Assembly (NCBI RefSeq): GCF_900129215.1
Contig: NZ_FQUQ01000003.1
Span: forward strand, 1,054,998-1,118,997
Origin: Pedobacter caeni
Lineage (GTDB): Bacteria; Bacteroidota; Bacteroidia; Sphingobacteriales; Sphingobacteriaceae
Direction: 5' to 3'
DNA length: 64,000 bases
The notes below the pieces were generated by a model, which saw only the letters and a list, made by a program, of their open reading frames with translations, did no database searches and was not told where the DNA came from. Shown here one piece after another: positions 42,651-51,758 of this stretch (positions are counted from its first letter, which is position 1; every line of letters begins with the position of its first letter). The translations under genes and the position numbers were made by a program.

Positions 42651-44060
42651 ATGACAAGTGTTCAATTGGGTGCTTATACTCCCGTAGAGGATAAGACGGA
42701 ATATATAGATATTACCATCGGAATATTTTTCGACGGAACAAAGAACAGCATGGCGAATACCAATGAAAGAATAGGGAATACCACAAACTTTCAGAAGTAT
42801 GGAGCTGATGATGATGAAAGTAGTTATTACAACGACTGGTCTAATGTGGCGCGGCTTTGGGATGGTTATGATAAAGCCACAAGGCTTTACATTGAAGGAA
42901 TCGGGACAGAGGACCGAAAAGAAGACAGTACAATTGGATACGCTTTCGGATCAGGGCCTACAGGAGTAAGAGGGAAAGTGAAAATAGGTTGTGAAAGACT
43001 TGCATCCGAGGTGATAGGACCAGCAATCAGGAAGAACAAAAAGGCCAAACTGCGTTACATTACTTTCGATGTGTTCGGTTTTAGCCGGGGAGCTGCGGCG
43101 GCAAGGAATTTTGTTTATGAAATTACTAAATCAGAATATAAACCAAATCTGATCCCTCATCCGAAAACAGAAGATGTGACCAAAACGGATGCTTTCGATG
43201 ACATCACTCAGCTGGACATTTTGCCTGCATGTGGGCATTTGGGACTGAAGTTGTCTCAATCCGGAATTAATATTAAGCCTAATCAGATCATGATCCGCTT
43301 TCTAGGTATTTTCGATACGGTATCTTCTTATTCAAAATACATCAGCCCTACACCGAACTTTGATGATGTGGACGAGCTTCACCTCAATGACATCAGAAAA
43401 GCACAGGCATTGGTGCATTTTACGGCAGAGAATGAGCATCGGGAGAACTTTTCTCTCACCAGGGTGGACTTTGGAAAGGAAAGGTCTTTTCCCGGGGTGC
43501 ATAGTGATATTGGAGGGAGTTATGATTCCGGTCAGGAGGTGAAAAAAGAATTGGAAACTTCCTGGTTTTTGAAGAGCTCGCTGGACCCGTTTAAGGAACG
43601 GTTAATCGAGCAATGCTGGTATAAAGAGCATGAGCTGGAGGTGACGGGAGGTTTTGCTTACTGGGCATTAAAAGGAACGAGGAATCTTAAAAAGGAGTTC
43701 TCTTATATCCCGCTTCAATTTATGGCGGAGCTGGCTAAGAAGAATAAAGCAGAAGTGGATGTTGCAGCCACAGCACAGAAATACTCTATTGATGATGACG
43801 CTTTGCTGGTTAGGGTAAAAAAATACATGACAGAATATGTGATGGGTAACGGGGTTCCTTATACTTTCAAATCGCTGGTAGATCTGGATAAAAAATATAA
43901 AGGAGCAAAAATACCTGAACAACGGTATTCAGAATATCAAAAAGAAAGAACAGCACAGGAAGATCTGAGAATTCTAAGGAATAAATACCTGCATTGGTCT
44001 GCCCGCAGGGAAGGAATAGGTATGGATCCAAATTCAGATGGAAAACGGATTTATTATTAA
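42651..44060 (+). CDS. DUF2235 (Tle1-like) phospholipase effector
   Basis: The 469-residue protein has the DUF2235 signature: an opening IGIFFDGTKNS, the nucleophile elbow GFSRGAAAAR near residue 145 (GxSxG serine), and the FPGVHSDIGGSYD block near residue 283, which supplies the acid and histidine region. This matches the alpha/beta-hydrolase fold of Tle1-type T6SS phospholipases, which attack target-cell membranes. No signal peptide is present, as expected for T6SS cargo. It lies one base after the DUF2931 lipoprotein gene, its possible immunity partner. Confidence 0.85.
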   Translation: MTSVQLGAYTPVEDKTEYIDITIGIFFDGTKNSMANTNERIGNTTNFQKYGADDDESSYYNDWSNVARLWDGYDKATRLYIEGIGTEDRKEDSTIGYAFGSGPTGVRGKVKIGCERLASEVIGPAIRKNKKAKLRYITFDVFGFSRGAAAARNFVYEITKSEYKPNLIPHPKTEDVTKTDAFDDITQLDILPACGHLGLKLSQSGINIKPNQIMIRFLGIFDTVSSYSKYISPTPNFDDVDELHLNDIRKAQALVHFTAENEHRENFSLTRVDFGKERSFPGVHSDIGGSYDSGQEVKKELETSWFLKSSLDPFKERLIEQCWYKEHELEVTGGFAYWALKGTRNLKKEFSYIPLQFMAELAKKNKAEVDVAATAQKYSIDDDALLVRVKKYMTEYVMGNGVPYTFKSLVDLDKKYKGAKIPEQRYSEYQKERTAQEDLRILRNKYLHWSARREGIGMDPNSDGKRIYY

Positions 44061-44071
44061 TCGTTCGTCGT

Positions 44072-45010
44072 ATGGATATATTGTTTGACAATGTCATTGC
44101 TTTCCGCCCTCAGCCTAAAATTGGCCGGAGTTATGGGATCAGTATTAAGTACTTTGATGATTTAAGTTCGGAGGTAGTCAAACGGCTGGATTATCAGATT
44201 CATTTGTTTGTACAGCAGTATAAGAACCTGGACAATACCTGGCAACTGAGCTTCGATAAAGATGAATTGTTTATCAACCAGCATGAGCCTGATTTGGTGA
44301 GTGAACAACTGGCACATTTGGCAATGAAGGCTTTATTTCCTGTTAAAGTGGATGTGAATAGCAAAAATGAGGTGTTCCGGGGGATCGCAAACCATGAGGA
44401 TATCCTGAAGAGGTGGGAGGAAACAGTCCTGAAAATGAATGATAAATATGAGGGAGATCTTGTAGAGTTGTTTATTGAAAAGATGTCGGAAAAAATAGGA
44501 AATAAGCATGAACTATTGCATGCACTGGCCAATGATATGTTCTGGCAGACATTTTTTCATCCTCAGTATTTTCGTTATGAACAGAACCTGAGTAAAGAAA
44601 TGGTATTTGAATTTCCGGTTTTGCCTTATCAGCTGATCAGATTTAAGGGAAAACAATCTTTATCAGATGGTTACTCTTCACTTGGAACTTACAAAGTTGG
44701 CTTTACAGGAGAAGCGGAAATACCTGCCGGAACTCCGTATGAGGGAAGGGGTAATGGAAAGGCAAAAATGAAACTGGAGGCAAAGTTTGATTTAGATCAG
44801 AACGGTGGTTTGTTGAAATATGCGGTGATCAATTGGGGGATTGAGCAGCAAGATGGGGAGCATATCAGCAGGTCTAACCGGGTTCAGTTTTCAGCTTATG
44901 AAATTGCAACTGAAAATAAAATAAATAAAGAAGAGAACGGTGTAGAGAGAGCAGATGAACCAAAGGTGTCATCAGCAAAAAAAGGATTTTGGGAACGCAT
45001 GCTGGGATAA
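44072..45010 (+). CDS. Hypothetical T6SS-island protein (312 residues)
   Basis: The start is the ATG at 44072, 11 bp after the lipase gene; an earlier in-frame start inside the lipase gene adds an unlikely Arg-rich leader. The protein is soluble, with a helical N-terminal two thirds and a beta-rich segment near residues 210-285 (LGTYKVGFTGEAEIPAG). The C-terminus is a Lys/Glu-rich tail ending KKGFWERMLG. No family was recognised. It could be an effector loader between the spike and cargo. Confidence 0.65.
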   Translation: MDILFDNVIAFRPQPKIGRSYGISIKYFDDLSSEVVKRLDYQIHLFVQQYKNLDNTWQLSFDKDELFINQHEPDLVSEQLAHLAMKALFPVKVDVNSKNEVFRGIANHEDILKRWEETVLKMNDKYEGDLVELFIEKMSEKIGNKHELLHALANDMFWQTFFHPQYFRYEQNLSKEMVFEFPVLPYQLIRFKGKQSLSDGYSSLGTYKVGFTGEAEIPAGTPYEGRGNGKAKMKLEAKFDLDQNGGLLKYAVINWGIEQQDGEHISRSNRVQFSAYEIATENKINKEENGVERADEPKVSSAKKGFWERMLG

Positions 45011-45043
45011 TCTAAACCTGGTAGTGCTAAATATTTGAACCGT

Positions 45044-45529
45044 ATGTCGCAGAAGGAAATTGTAGTACAGGGAGCCACCTGCCAATGTCAGTTTGGTTTT
45101 CAAACTGATAAATTAAAGGTGCTTACCCAGAAAAAGCATTATGTTAACGATAAAGAGGGAAGTGAGAAGCTGATCGCTTCAGATAAGGATATCGGAATGA
45201 CCTTTGAAAAGAACACCTTTGACAGGTGTAAGCTGCAGCCCACACCCGGAGGTTACCTGCCTTGTATTCCGGCACTTACCCAATGGACTAAACAATACCC
45301 TGACATGGTTCTGATCAATGAGGGAAAAGTACTTTTGGAAGATAGCAAAGGGATTTGTACCATTAGTGGTTCGCCGTGTATCTCTTTTGTGAAAACCGGT
45401 CAGAAAGGACAGCCTTCTCAGCAAAATGTAGACAATGCAGATGAAGCAACGCAATCTCAGGTGAACCCTATGGTGAATATGAAGGAGCTGAATAAGAAAG
45501 ATCCATACCAATTTTTAAACGCTGAATAG
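45044..45529 (+). CDS. PAAR-like DUF4280 protein
   Basis: The 161-residue protein begins at the ATG at 45044. It has the DUF4280 layout: VVQGATCQCQFG near the start, followed by paired-cysteine motifs (FDRCKLQPTPGGYLPCIPAL, then GICTISGSPCISF). DUF4280 proteins replace PAAR tips on VgrG spikes. Its Cys pairs may bind a metal at the tip. A Gln/Asn-rich tail follows. The large unknown gene starts two bases after its stop, so the tip and the likely cargo are coupled. Confidence 0.85.
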   Translation: MSQKEIVVQGATCQCQFGFQTDKLKVLTQKKHYVNDKEGSEKLIASDKDIGMTFEKNTFDRCKLQPTPGGYLPCIPALTQWTKQYPDMVLINEGKVLLEDSKGICTISGSPCISFVKTGQKGQPSQQNVDNADEATQSQVNPMVNMKELNKKDPYQFLNAE

Positions 45530-45531
45530 TT

Positions 45532-48240
45532 ATGCCAAGAGGAATAAAACATTGTTATTTTAAGACGAATGATGGACAGCCTTATCTGGTTGAAAAAGGC
45601 AGGATATATTATGTGGATGCCAATGATAAAATAGAATTCTATGTGGATGAAACCTGCATGGAAGAGGGGACAGTGAACAAAAAGACCAGTGTTTCAGGAG
45701 CCCGTTGGGCAATGATCTATCATGGTCTTTTTAGTGAGGTAGAAAAGATGGAGACCGGGACTTCCCTTTTGTGGGGGAATGTAGGTACGGGGTCAGAGGC
45801 GGTAAATAAATGGGGTATCGGGACAAGATATAAAACAGGAAGTAGTTTTAAGATTGCGCCTGTGGACAGCACTTATTATTATGGTTATGCGCAAAGGGTA
45901 GAACTTTTTAGTTACACCCCGGGATCTGGCTTCTACTTTTATGTAGTTCCTATCGCAAAACCAAGCATTAACTTTGCTTACTTTAACGATAGTGAAAAGG
46001 TAAGGCATTATGGGGAAACAATCAAGCTGTTGCTTTTGTATCATGGCTATAACCTGGACGACCACAACACTTATCTGACAAAAATTTATCTGCTGGATGA
46101 ACAACAGGCAACTGGTCTGACAACAACCCGTGATTTTGAATCGAAAAACCTATGGAAAGAGGCGAAGAGTCTGATCATCAGCAGAACCGGAAAGTATAGC
46201 TACTTCGGCAAGGGGGCTGCTGGCAATGGGAATTTCAATTGTACGTTCAGTTTTAGTTTCATCATCGATATAGATTGGAAACAAGGACAGACACAGAAAA
46301 AGGATTTTACGGTTGCTGTGGAAATTTACAAAAAGAAACTTGGTAAAGATGGCAAAGATGATCCGGAGAAAATGGAGCGTGTTGCCTATCGGAATTTTAA
46401 AACCGAGCCTACAACTGATTTGTATCAATATGATAAAACCTTATTGAAAATTGAAGATTTGGATAATTCAAAATCTACTTCAAGCCGCTTTATGGTTTCA
46501 GAGGAATTGATGGATAAATATATGGATAGGGTGGAAAGGGAAAAGAAAAACCAGATTCAATATATTGGTGATATCAGATATACAAGGAAGCAATTCGATC
46601 CTTGTTGTTTCACAACGATTACCCTAAAATGTGAGGATACCGAGACGGTTATTTTTGATGAGAACTTACCTCCTGATCGTATAGATGAGACCGCAAAACC
46701 ATTTGATATTATTGCGGGTGATGAAAAAAAGGAGATTTCCATAAAATTAGGGGGACTCTCCACAGAACCGGATGCTTGCCAGGGTCTGCTTCTGAATGAT
46801 GGGGAAAAACACTCCGATCAGAAGAATGTGTTTCAACTGGGGACCGTAAACTCTGCCTTGAGAGAAGCAAATGGGACCTATATTACTGTTGCTGATCCTG
46901 GTCAGAAGGATGATCTGGATGTAGTAATTGATCCGAATAAAGATCCTTCCCAGAGTGTTAAAGATACCCAGAAATGGGAATTGGGCAGAGATTATAAGTT
47001 TAAAGGAAAGGATGAGACGGTGCTGATGCTGGGCTATATGTACAATAAGACATTTGCAGAAAGCACTCAGGATGATAGGAATCCAGTGCTCAATACGGCA
47101 AGAAACTTGTTGTGGCTTTTCAATTATTTCTTGCTTACCGATGATAAAGTACAGACTTACTACCTTCCTATAAGTACTTGTCGTTATCCCAATCAGATTG
47201 CCAAAGTAAGGGTCTTCCCTAACATTGAATGGGAAATTGCATTTATGATTACTAAGGGCTCAGCTTATTCCGGGAAAGTCAGGTATCAAAGGGACAGGAT
47301 GAATGCCTATCACCAGGGATTTGGATTTAAATACCTGAGAGATGAGTTACAAGTCGATGCGACAAAGACGGAGACCGTAGGTTGGGCTTTGAAGGGGGTC
47401 TGTGTGGAAAATGGCAATGAACATTCCCTGTCGCTTGAGAATGTGAAGAAAACTGTAGATAGGGCGATTTATGCTTTTAATATGGTTTACGAAAATTTAC
47501 AGGATTTAAACCCTGAAAATGGGGTAGGAGAGAGTGCTGCGGTTTCAAAGAAAGTTTTAAATATCGATTTTAACATCGATCCTCCGAACATGGGTTTTGC
47601 TTTGGGATGGAAGTACGGGATGGCAAGCACGAAAGAGGTAGTTCCGGTTTTTACCGGAGGACTTCGTGCTGATCCGTTGATTGGCTTAACGATTGCAGTA
47701 GACCTGATCCCGTTAATTGGTAAGTTTGGTTTGGTGGGGAAGATTCTGGAATGGATTATTGATGTGGTGGAATATTTAACGAAATCCGATGTTTACATTA
47801 CTTTCGAGATTGGTACTGCAGTAAAAGCTAATTTAAGCCTGTCTTACAATAAAATTGATGGATTTGATCCGAAAGGTGTTCAGAAGGTTGAAGTGGAGGT
47901 GGTGATTACCATTAAGGCGGGTTGTAAAAGTAATGAGGTGGTAATGGTTCCACATGTCAACATTTCAGGGGCTACGGTGATGGAGAGTAAGGAGAAATGG
48001 ATGGTGGAGGGAGCTGTGGGTTCAAAGATTATTTTTACGGAAGAAGTTGGTTTTGACAGAACCCTTGGTAAACAATTCAAACAGTCGTCGGCCATATGGA
48101 AACCCGCACTAATGACACTGACTGTTCAGGAGTTTGTCATTTCGAAAGTTACTTACAAGCCGAGCCACGTTAAGCAGTTTGAGCTTTTCAAAGAGAAAGA
48201 GTTGTATAAATCTGAAAAAGAATACATCAATGAAAAATAA
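45532..48240 (+). CDS. 902-residue candidate T6SS cargo, family unknown
   Basis: This large soluble protein has no signal peptide. The N-terminal 500 residues are beta-rich. Residues about 480-620 are mixed (WLFNYFLLTDDKVQTYYLP). A hydrophobic stretch near residue 730 (DLIPLIGKFGLVGKILEWI) could insert into membranes. The C-terminal 150 residues are regular beta strands. It follows the PAAR-like gene by two bases and is followed by a lipoprotein gene, an arrangement that resembles tip, toxin and immunity. No catalytic motif was found, so toxicity is inferred from position only. Confidence 0.65.
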   Translation: MPRGIKHCYFKTNDGQPYLVEKGRIYYVDANDKIEFYVDETCMEEGTVNKKTSVSGARWAMIYHGLFSEVEKMETGTSLLWGNVGTGSEAVNKWGIGTRYKTGSSFKIAPVDSTYYYGYAQRVELFSYTPGSGFYFYVVPIAKPSINFAYFNDSEKVRHYGETIKLLLLYHGYNLDDHNTYLTKIYLLDEQQATGLTTTRDFESKNLWKEAKSLIISRTGKYSYFGKGAAGNGNFNCTFSFSFIIDIDWKQGQTQKKDFTVAVEIYKKKLGKDGKDDPEKMERVAYRNFKTEPTTDLYQYDKTLLKIEDLDNSKSTSSRFMVSEELMDKYMDRVEREKKNQIQYIGDIRYTRKQFDPCCFTTITLKCEDTETVIFDENLPPDRIDETAKPFDIIAGDEKKEISIKLGGLSTEPDACQGLLLNDGEKHSDQKNVFQLGTVNSALREANGTYITVADPGQKDDLDVVIDPNKDPSQSVKDTQKWELGRDYKFKGKDETVLMLGYMYNKTFAESTQDDRNPVLNTARNLLWLFNYFLLTDDKVQTYYLPISTCRYPNQIAKVRVFPNIEWEIAFMITKGSAYSGKVRYQRDRMNAYHQGFGFKYLRDELQVDATKTETVGWALKGVCVENGNEHSLSLENVKKTVDRAIYAFNMVYENLQDLNPENGVGESAAVSKKVLNIDFNIDPPNMGFALGWKYGMASTKEVVPVFTGGLRADPLIGLTIAVDLIPLIGKFGLVGKILEWIIDVVEYLTKSDVYITFEIGTAVKANLSLSYNKIDGFDPKGVQKVEVEVVITIKAGCKSNEVVMVPHVNISGATVMESKEKWMVEGAVGSKIIFTEEVGFDRTLGKQFKQSSAIWKPALMTLTVQEFVISKVTYKPSHVKQFELFKEKELYKSEKEYINEK

Positions 48241-48247
48241 TTTTTTA

Positions 48248-48931
48248 ATGAAAAATCTATCAATGAAACATCATCTTGTGGTCTTGCTGGCCGTTTTAAA
48301 TTTGCTGGTTTTCCAAAGTTGCCAGTCTCAGACCCCGAAAAACCCTCAGCATCTTGGAGAGGGGACGGGTGATTTTGATCTGGATCAGCTTACTTTTAAA
48401 GAGGATGTAAATGCTTTATTTTCTAAAGTAAACTATATTAAGTTACCTCATAAAGACGCTTTTTACGACAAAGTAAAGAAGGAAGAAGTCATTAGGGATA
48501 CCCTGGCTTTCGAATATAAAGTAAGCAAGGCGGATAGGGCTAAGGTAAATACCTACTTTTTGGATAAATCGCTAAATCATCGCATGGTGTTTTTCTTCGT
48601 AGATAAAAAGAACCAATTTAAAGCATTTTCTTTTTTTGCTTCAAAGAAGGATGGAGATTTTAGCAAACAGATTGAACTGATTGATAAGAAATATAAAAAG
48701 TATAAGGTTAACCTTAAGCCAGATAAAAGAAGGGACTTTGCTGATGCTAAAGCTTATCAGTGGGAGAGCCCGGATAAGATCATCAGTGTGACCATGTCGA
48801 CAAAGCCTGCTGATGGCGAATATACAATGGGGCTGACTGTGGTTGATAAGAAAACTGATTTTAAAAAATTCCCGATCAATCAATTTATTTATGGCAATTC
48901 GGTTTGTTTGGACAATACCTGTAAAGAATAA
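48248..48931 (+). CDS. Hypothetical lipoprotein, possible immunity factor
   Basis: The 227-residue product (ATG 48248; ATG 48230, overlapping the previous stop, is an alternative) has a lipoprotein signal ending VFQSC. The mature part is Lys/Asp-rich, with mixed helix and strand and a DKSLNHRMVFFFVDKKN block near the middle. No family was recognised. It follows the 902-residue gene by seven bases. Envelope placement fits an immunity protein against a periplasmic toxin. Confidence 0.65.
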   Translation: MKNLSMKHHLVVLLAVLNLLVFQSCQSQTPKNPQHLGEGTGDFDLDQLTFKEDVNALFSKVNYIKLPHKDAFYDKVKKEEVIRDTLAFEYKVSKADRAKVNTYFLDKSLNHRMVFFFVDKKNQFKAFSFFASKKDGDFSKQIELIDKKYKKYKVNLKPDKRRDFADAKAYQWESPDKIISVTMSTKPADGEYTMGLTVVDKKTDFKKFPINQFIYGNSVCLDNTCKE

Positions 48932-48933
48932 TT

Positions 48934-49725
48934 ATGCACAACTATAAAAATCCTATTTACGAAATTGAAGTTAAAACTCAGGGCTGTCCTGTAGAATTAC
49001 AGGTGAATGACATGCCTTGTTTTATCAGTAGCGATCCGGGTGGCATGGCCGTGGATTGGCCTGTTAATCCAAATATTATGTCCTCAGGAAGACAAAGGTA
49101 CTCCTTGAAAGCTCATCCATATTCCGGTGATGAATTTATCAGTAAAAGAGCTACATTGGATCTGAAGGTATATGTGAGAGATGCATTTGATAATCCCGTT
49201 CCACGTCAGCTGTTAGCAGAGATTCCAACAGTTGATTTTTCCGTAAAAGATGATAGTCAGGTACATGTAATTGCAGGCCATTTTGATGCAGAGGTTCCTT
49301 ATATGCTGGAAGGTTGGGCAGAGTCTGTTTCTCTGATCGATGATGATAAAGACGTTTTAATGAAAGAAATTGAGTCCTTTTATGATGAGCTTTATCAGGT
49401 TTTTAAATCAAAAGATCTAAGCAGGTATAAAGAACTGAGTGGACCAAGATTTCAGGAAATGTGTACCTCTTTTTATATCGGCAAGGAAGGGCAGCAAAGG
49501 CAGGAAGCGCGATTGATTCCTAACTTTAAAGGGCAAATCTTAAGAGATCCGTTCCATAGCTACCGACCGGAATTCTATGTTTCAGGAAAAGTGGTCGGAG
49601 TAGCTCTTCCTGGAAAACCTTGTGGTTTCCATTTTTATTCAACAGACAAAGAAGAGAATAGCGTTCTGGAGCTTGCCCTATTCAGACGGAAGAAAAAGGG
49701 TGGTAAGCTAAGTTTAGTGAGGTAA
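48934..49725 (+). CDS. Hypothetical T6SS-island protein (263 residues)
   Basis: The soluble protein starts two bases after the preceding stop. The N-terminal half is a compact beta domain (IYEIEVKTQGCPVELQVND, then KAHPYSGDEFISKRATLDL). The C-terminal half is helical, then stranded (SFYDELYQVFKSKDLSRYKE). No known family. It is the last gene of the tight series that begins with vgrG; the next gene has its own promoter. Confidence 0.65.
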   Translation: MHNYKNPIYEIEVKTQGCPVELQVNDMPCFISSDPGGMAVDWPVNPNIMSSGRQRYSLKAHPYSGDEFISKRATLDLKVYVRDAFDNPVPRQLLAEIPTVDFSVKDDSQVHVIAGHFDAEVPYMLEGWAESVSLIDDDKDVLMKEIESFYDELYQVFKSKDLSRYKELSGPRFQEMCTSFYIGKEGQQRQEARLIPNFKGQILRDPFHSYRPEFYVSGKVVGVALPGKPCGFHFYSTDKEENSVLELALFRRKKKGGKLSLVR

Positions 49726-49771
49726 GGTGGTTTTTTAACTTTTATTGCAGGTAAGTTGCAACCGTGTTTTG

Positions 49772-49779
49772 TACCTTTG
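49772..49779 (+). promoter_or_regulatory. -7 box TACCTTTG
   Basis: Perfect TAnnTTTG match. It lies 10 bp before the ATG at 49789 and 31 bp before the ATG at 49810, which argues for the latter start. No clear -33 partner at standard distance. Confidence 0.55.
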
Positions 49780-49809
49780 TAAAAAAGGATGAAAATAAAG
49801 AGCACTGGA

Positions 49810-50361
49810 ATGTTGATGAGTAAGTATCTGTTGGTTTTTGTAGTATTGATTTTTACAGGCTTTTCCGGTGTTGCGCAAGGATTGACCGATTGTGAAAAGA
49901 TCCTTGATCAGGAGCCTTATTTTGTAAGGCATAAATCAGGAGCACAGGATCAGGCTTTAAAACGGGATATTGAAATCTTAAAACGTTGCGGGAATTTCGA
50001 TCCTGTAGACAGCGCCTTTCTGAAAGGTCCCATGCTTGGAACATTGATGTTGCAGGAAGTGAGGGCTGGGAAACCGGCAACTTACCGTACCATCATTAAC
50101 TTCTTCTCTAACTTCAGGAAAACCGCAGAGTATAAGGACTTTTCTTACGGATTGTCAATGTACAGAAAGCTTGGTGGGAAAAAGGTGAGCCTGACAGATT
50201 GGGAAACGGATAAGGAATTGTTTGTGAGAATGGGCTTTACCGTGAATGATCTGGAGGATTTTAAAATTTTTATCACGCAAAAAGAACATTCTTCGCTTAC
50301 TTATATGCAGGCTTTCTCTCAGTATATGAGTGAGATAGAAGCGATGCGGGTCGACAAATAA
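49810..50361 (+). CDS. Exported hypothetical protein
   Basis: The 183-residue product has a signal peptide (MLMSKYLLVFVVLIFTGFSG, cleaved near VAQ). The mature part is helical, with two Cys (DCEKIL and KRCGNF) that could form a disulfide. An upstream in-frame ATG at 49789 would be almost on the transcription start predicted by the -7 box. No domain was recognised. It may be a bystander to the T6SS island or a periplasmic immunity protein. Confidence 0.6.
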   Translation: MLMSKYLLVFVVLIFTGFSGVAQGLTDCEKILDQEPYFVRHKSGAQDQALKRDIEILKRCGNFDPVDSAFLKGPMLGTLMLQEVRAGKPATYRTIINFFSNFRKTAEYKDFSYGLSMYRKLGGKKVSLTDWETDKELFVRMGFTVNDLEDFKIFITQKEHSSLTYMQAFSQYMSEIEAMRVDK

Positions 50362-50416
50362 AGAAATGTAAAATTATTTTTCTTCTGACTAAGAATACTA
50401 GTAATATTGCGCTGTT

Positions 50417-50761
50417 ATGGATGTGCAGGAATTTGTAGAAATTGATCAGCCGCATTTTAATAAAAGTATGGCGAATTGGGTACGGGCAAACCGTCATATT
50501 ATGCGTGCAATGCCGGAGTATAGTCGGTTTATTGTCATGAATGGTCCTATCTTACGTGTCAATCTAAATTATTTTAGTCCCGAATACCGATATAAATTTA
50601 TCGATCATAATTTTGAACATTATTGTGAGAAATTTATTGACAGGCTGAATGAGCCCATTTCTATCTATTTACAAAAGAATGGATTTGCAGGTTATGCGGT
50701 AACTTTCATCTTCCTGTTAAATGGCAAAAGCTACGAGAAGTTCATCACCTATAAAGTGTAA
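50417..50761 (+). CDS. Hypothetical 114-residue protein
   Basis: Soluble, aromatic- and His-rich (PHFNKSMANWVRANRHIMRA, then NHNFEHYCEKF-like helices), with no signal peptide and no family recognised. The composition looks genuine, and a near -7 box (TAATATTG) lies just upstream of the ATG. It is followed by the radical SAM gene, which has its own -7 box after this stop. Confidence 0.6.
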   Translation: MDVQEFVEIDQPHFNKSMANWVRANRHIMRAMPEYSRFIVMNGPILRVNLNYFSPEYRYKFIDHNFEHYCEKFIDRLNEPISIYLQKNGFAGYAVTFIFLLNGKSYEKFITYKV

Positions 50762-50776
50762 CAAAAATAAAAGCTG

Positions 50777-50784
50777 TACTTTTG
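50777..50784 (+). promoter_or_regulatory. -7 box that decides the radical SAM start
   Basis: TACTTTTG, a perfect TAnnTTTG match, lies 15 bp after the previous stop and 18 bp before the TTG at 50802. Transcription would start after the in-frame ATG at 50721, so that ATG cannot serve this transcript. Confidence 0.6.
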
Positions 50785-50801
50785 TAAAAAAATCAAAGCA
50801 A

Positions 50802-51758
50802 TTGGGAACTCTACTGGACTTAGGTATAAAAGGATATAATAATTACGGAACGCACTTGAAAGAGAAGTATAAGGGGCAGCGTGTATTCAAGGTAATCGTT
50901 GATGGTGGTTTCACCTGTCCTAACCGTGATGGCAGTAAAGGCTATGGCGGATGTACCTATTGTAATGTAGATTCTTTTACACCAGAGCTTTCCAGAAAGC
51001 TTCCGACCATCCGTGAACAACTGGAGCAGGGAATGGAAAGAGGGAAAGGCTTTTATAAAGCAGATAAATTTATTGTTTATTTCCAACCCAATACCAATAC
51101 CTACGCGCCTGTACATTATTTAAAGATGATGTACGACGAAGCGCTTTCGATCAATACCGAAGATGTGGTCGGTTTTTCAGTAGGTACCCGCCCGGATTGT
51201 ATTGATGCGGAGAAAGTGGCCTTGCTGGAAAGTTATGCCGACCGTTTCGATGTCGATCTGGAGATGGGGATGGAATCCATCTATGATGATACCTTGAACC
51301 AGATCAATCGTGGCTGTAGTCATGGTGAATTTGTGGAAGCGGTGAAATTACTGGACAATTCTAAACTTGATTTATGTGTACACACCATCTTTGGTTTTCC
51401 ATGGGAAACGGAAGAGATGATGTTAGGCTATATTCATGAAATAAACAGGTTTCCTAAAATTAAATTTGTGAAATTCCACCACCTGCACATCGTGGAAGGA
51501 TCGATCATGGGGGTAAAGTATAAAAAGGAACCTTTTAAATTGTTCTCTCTTGAAGAGTATACGGATTTACTTTGCAAACTGATCCCTTTGTTAAGACCTG
51601 ATATTGTAATTCAACGCTTGTTTGGTATTTCTGATTGGGATTTACTGATTGCGCCTAACTGGGGACTGAATAAATCTGCCATTCAAACCTATATTGATAA
51701 GGAAATCGAGAAAAGGGGAGTGGTTCAGGGATCCGCTTATGTTCCTGTAGCCGGGTAA
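50802..51758 (+). CDS. TIGR01212-family radical SAM protein
   Basis: The 318-residue enzyme carries the cluster motif GFTCPNRDG followed by GGCTYC (Cys-x11-Cys-x2-Cys, near residues 40-55), with the YhcC/TIGR01212 pattern NYGTHLKEKY just before it. The cysteines bind a 4Fe-4S cluster that cleaves SAM; the substrate of the family is not established here. I prefer the TTG at 50802, because the protein then begins at the usual distance from the cluster and after the -7 box; an ATG at 50721 would add 27 basic residues and overlap the preceding gene. Its 3' end overlaps the convergent SRPBCC gene by 22 bp. Confidence 0.9.
   Translation: MGTLLDLGIKGYNNYGTHLKEKYKGQRVFKVIVDGGFTCPNRDGSKGYGGCTYCNVDSFTPELSRKLPTIREQLEQGMERGKGFYKADKFIVYFQPNTNTYAPVHYLKMMYDEALSINTEDVVGFSVGTRPDCIDAEKVALLESYADRFDVDLEMGMESIYDDTLNQINRGCSHGEFVEAVKLLDNSKLDLCVHTIFGFPWETEEMMLGYIHEINRFPKIKFVKFHHLHIVEGSIMGVKYKKEPFKLFSLEEYTDLLCKLIPLLRPDIVIQRLFGISDWDLLIAPNWGLNKSAIQTYIDKEIEKRGVVQGSAYVPVAG

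Noticed and set aside
42651..44060. Rhs or polymorphic toxin carrier
   Set aside because: The protein has no YD repeats; its FFDGTKN, GFSRG and HSDIGGSYD motifs fit a DUF2235 lipase.
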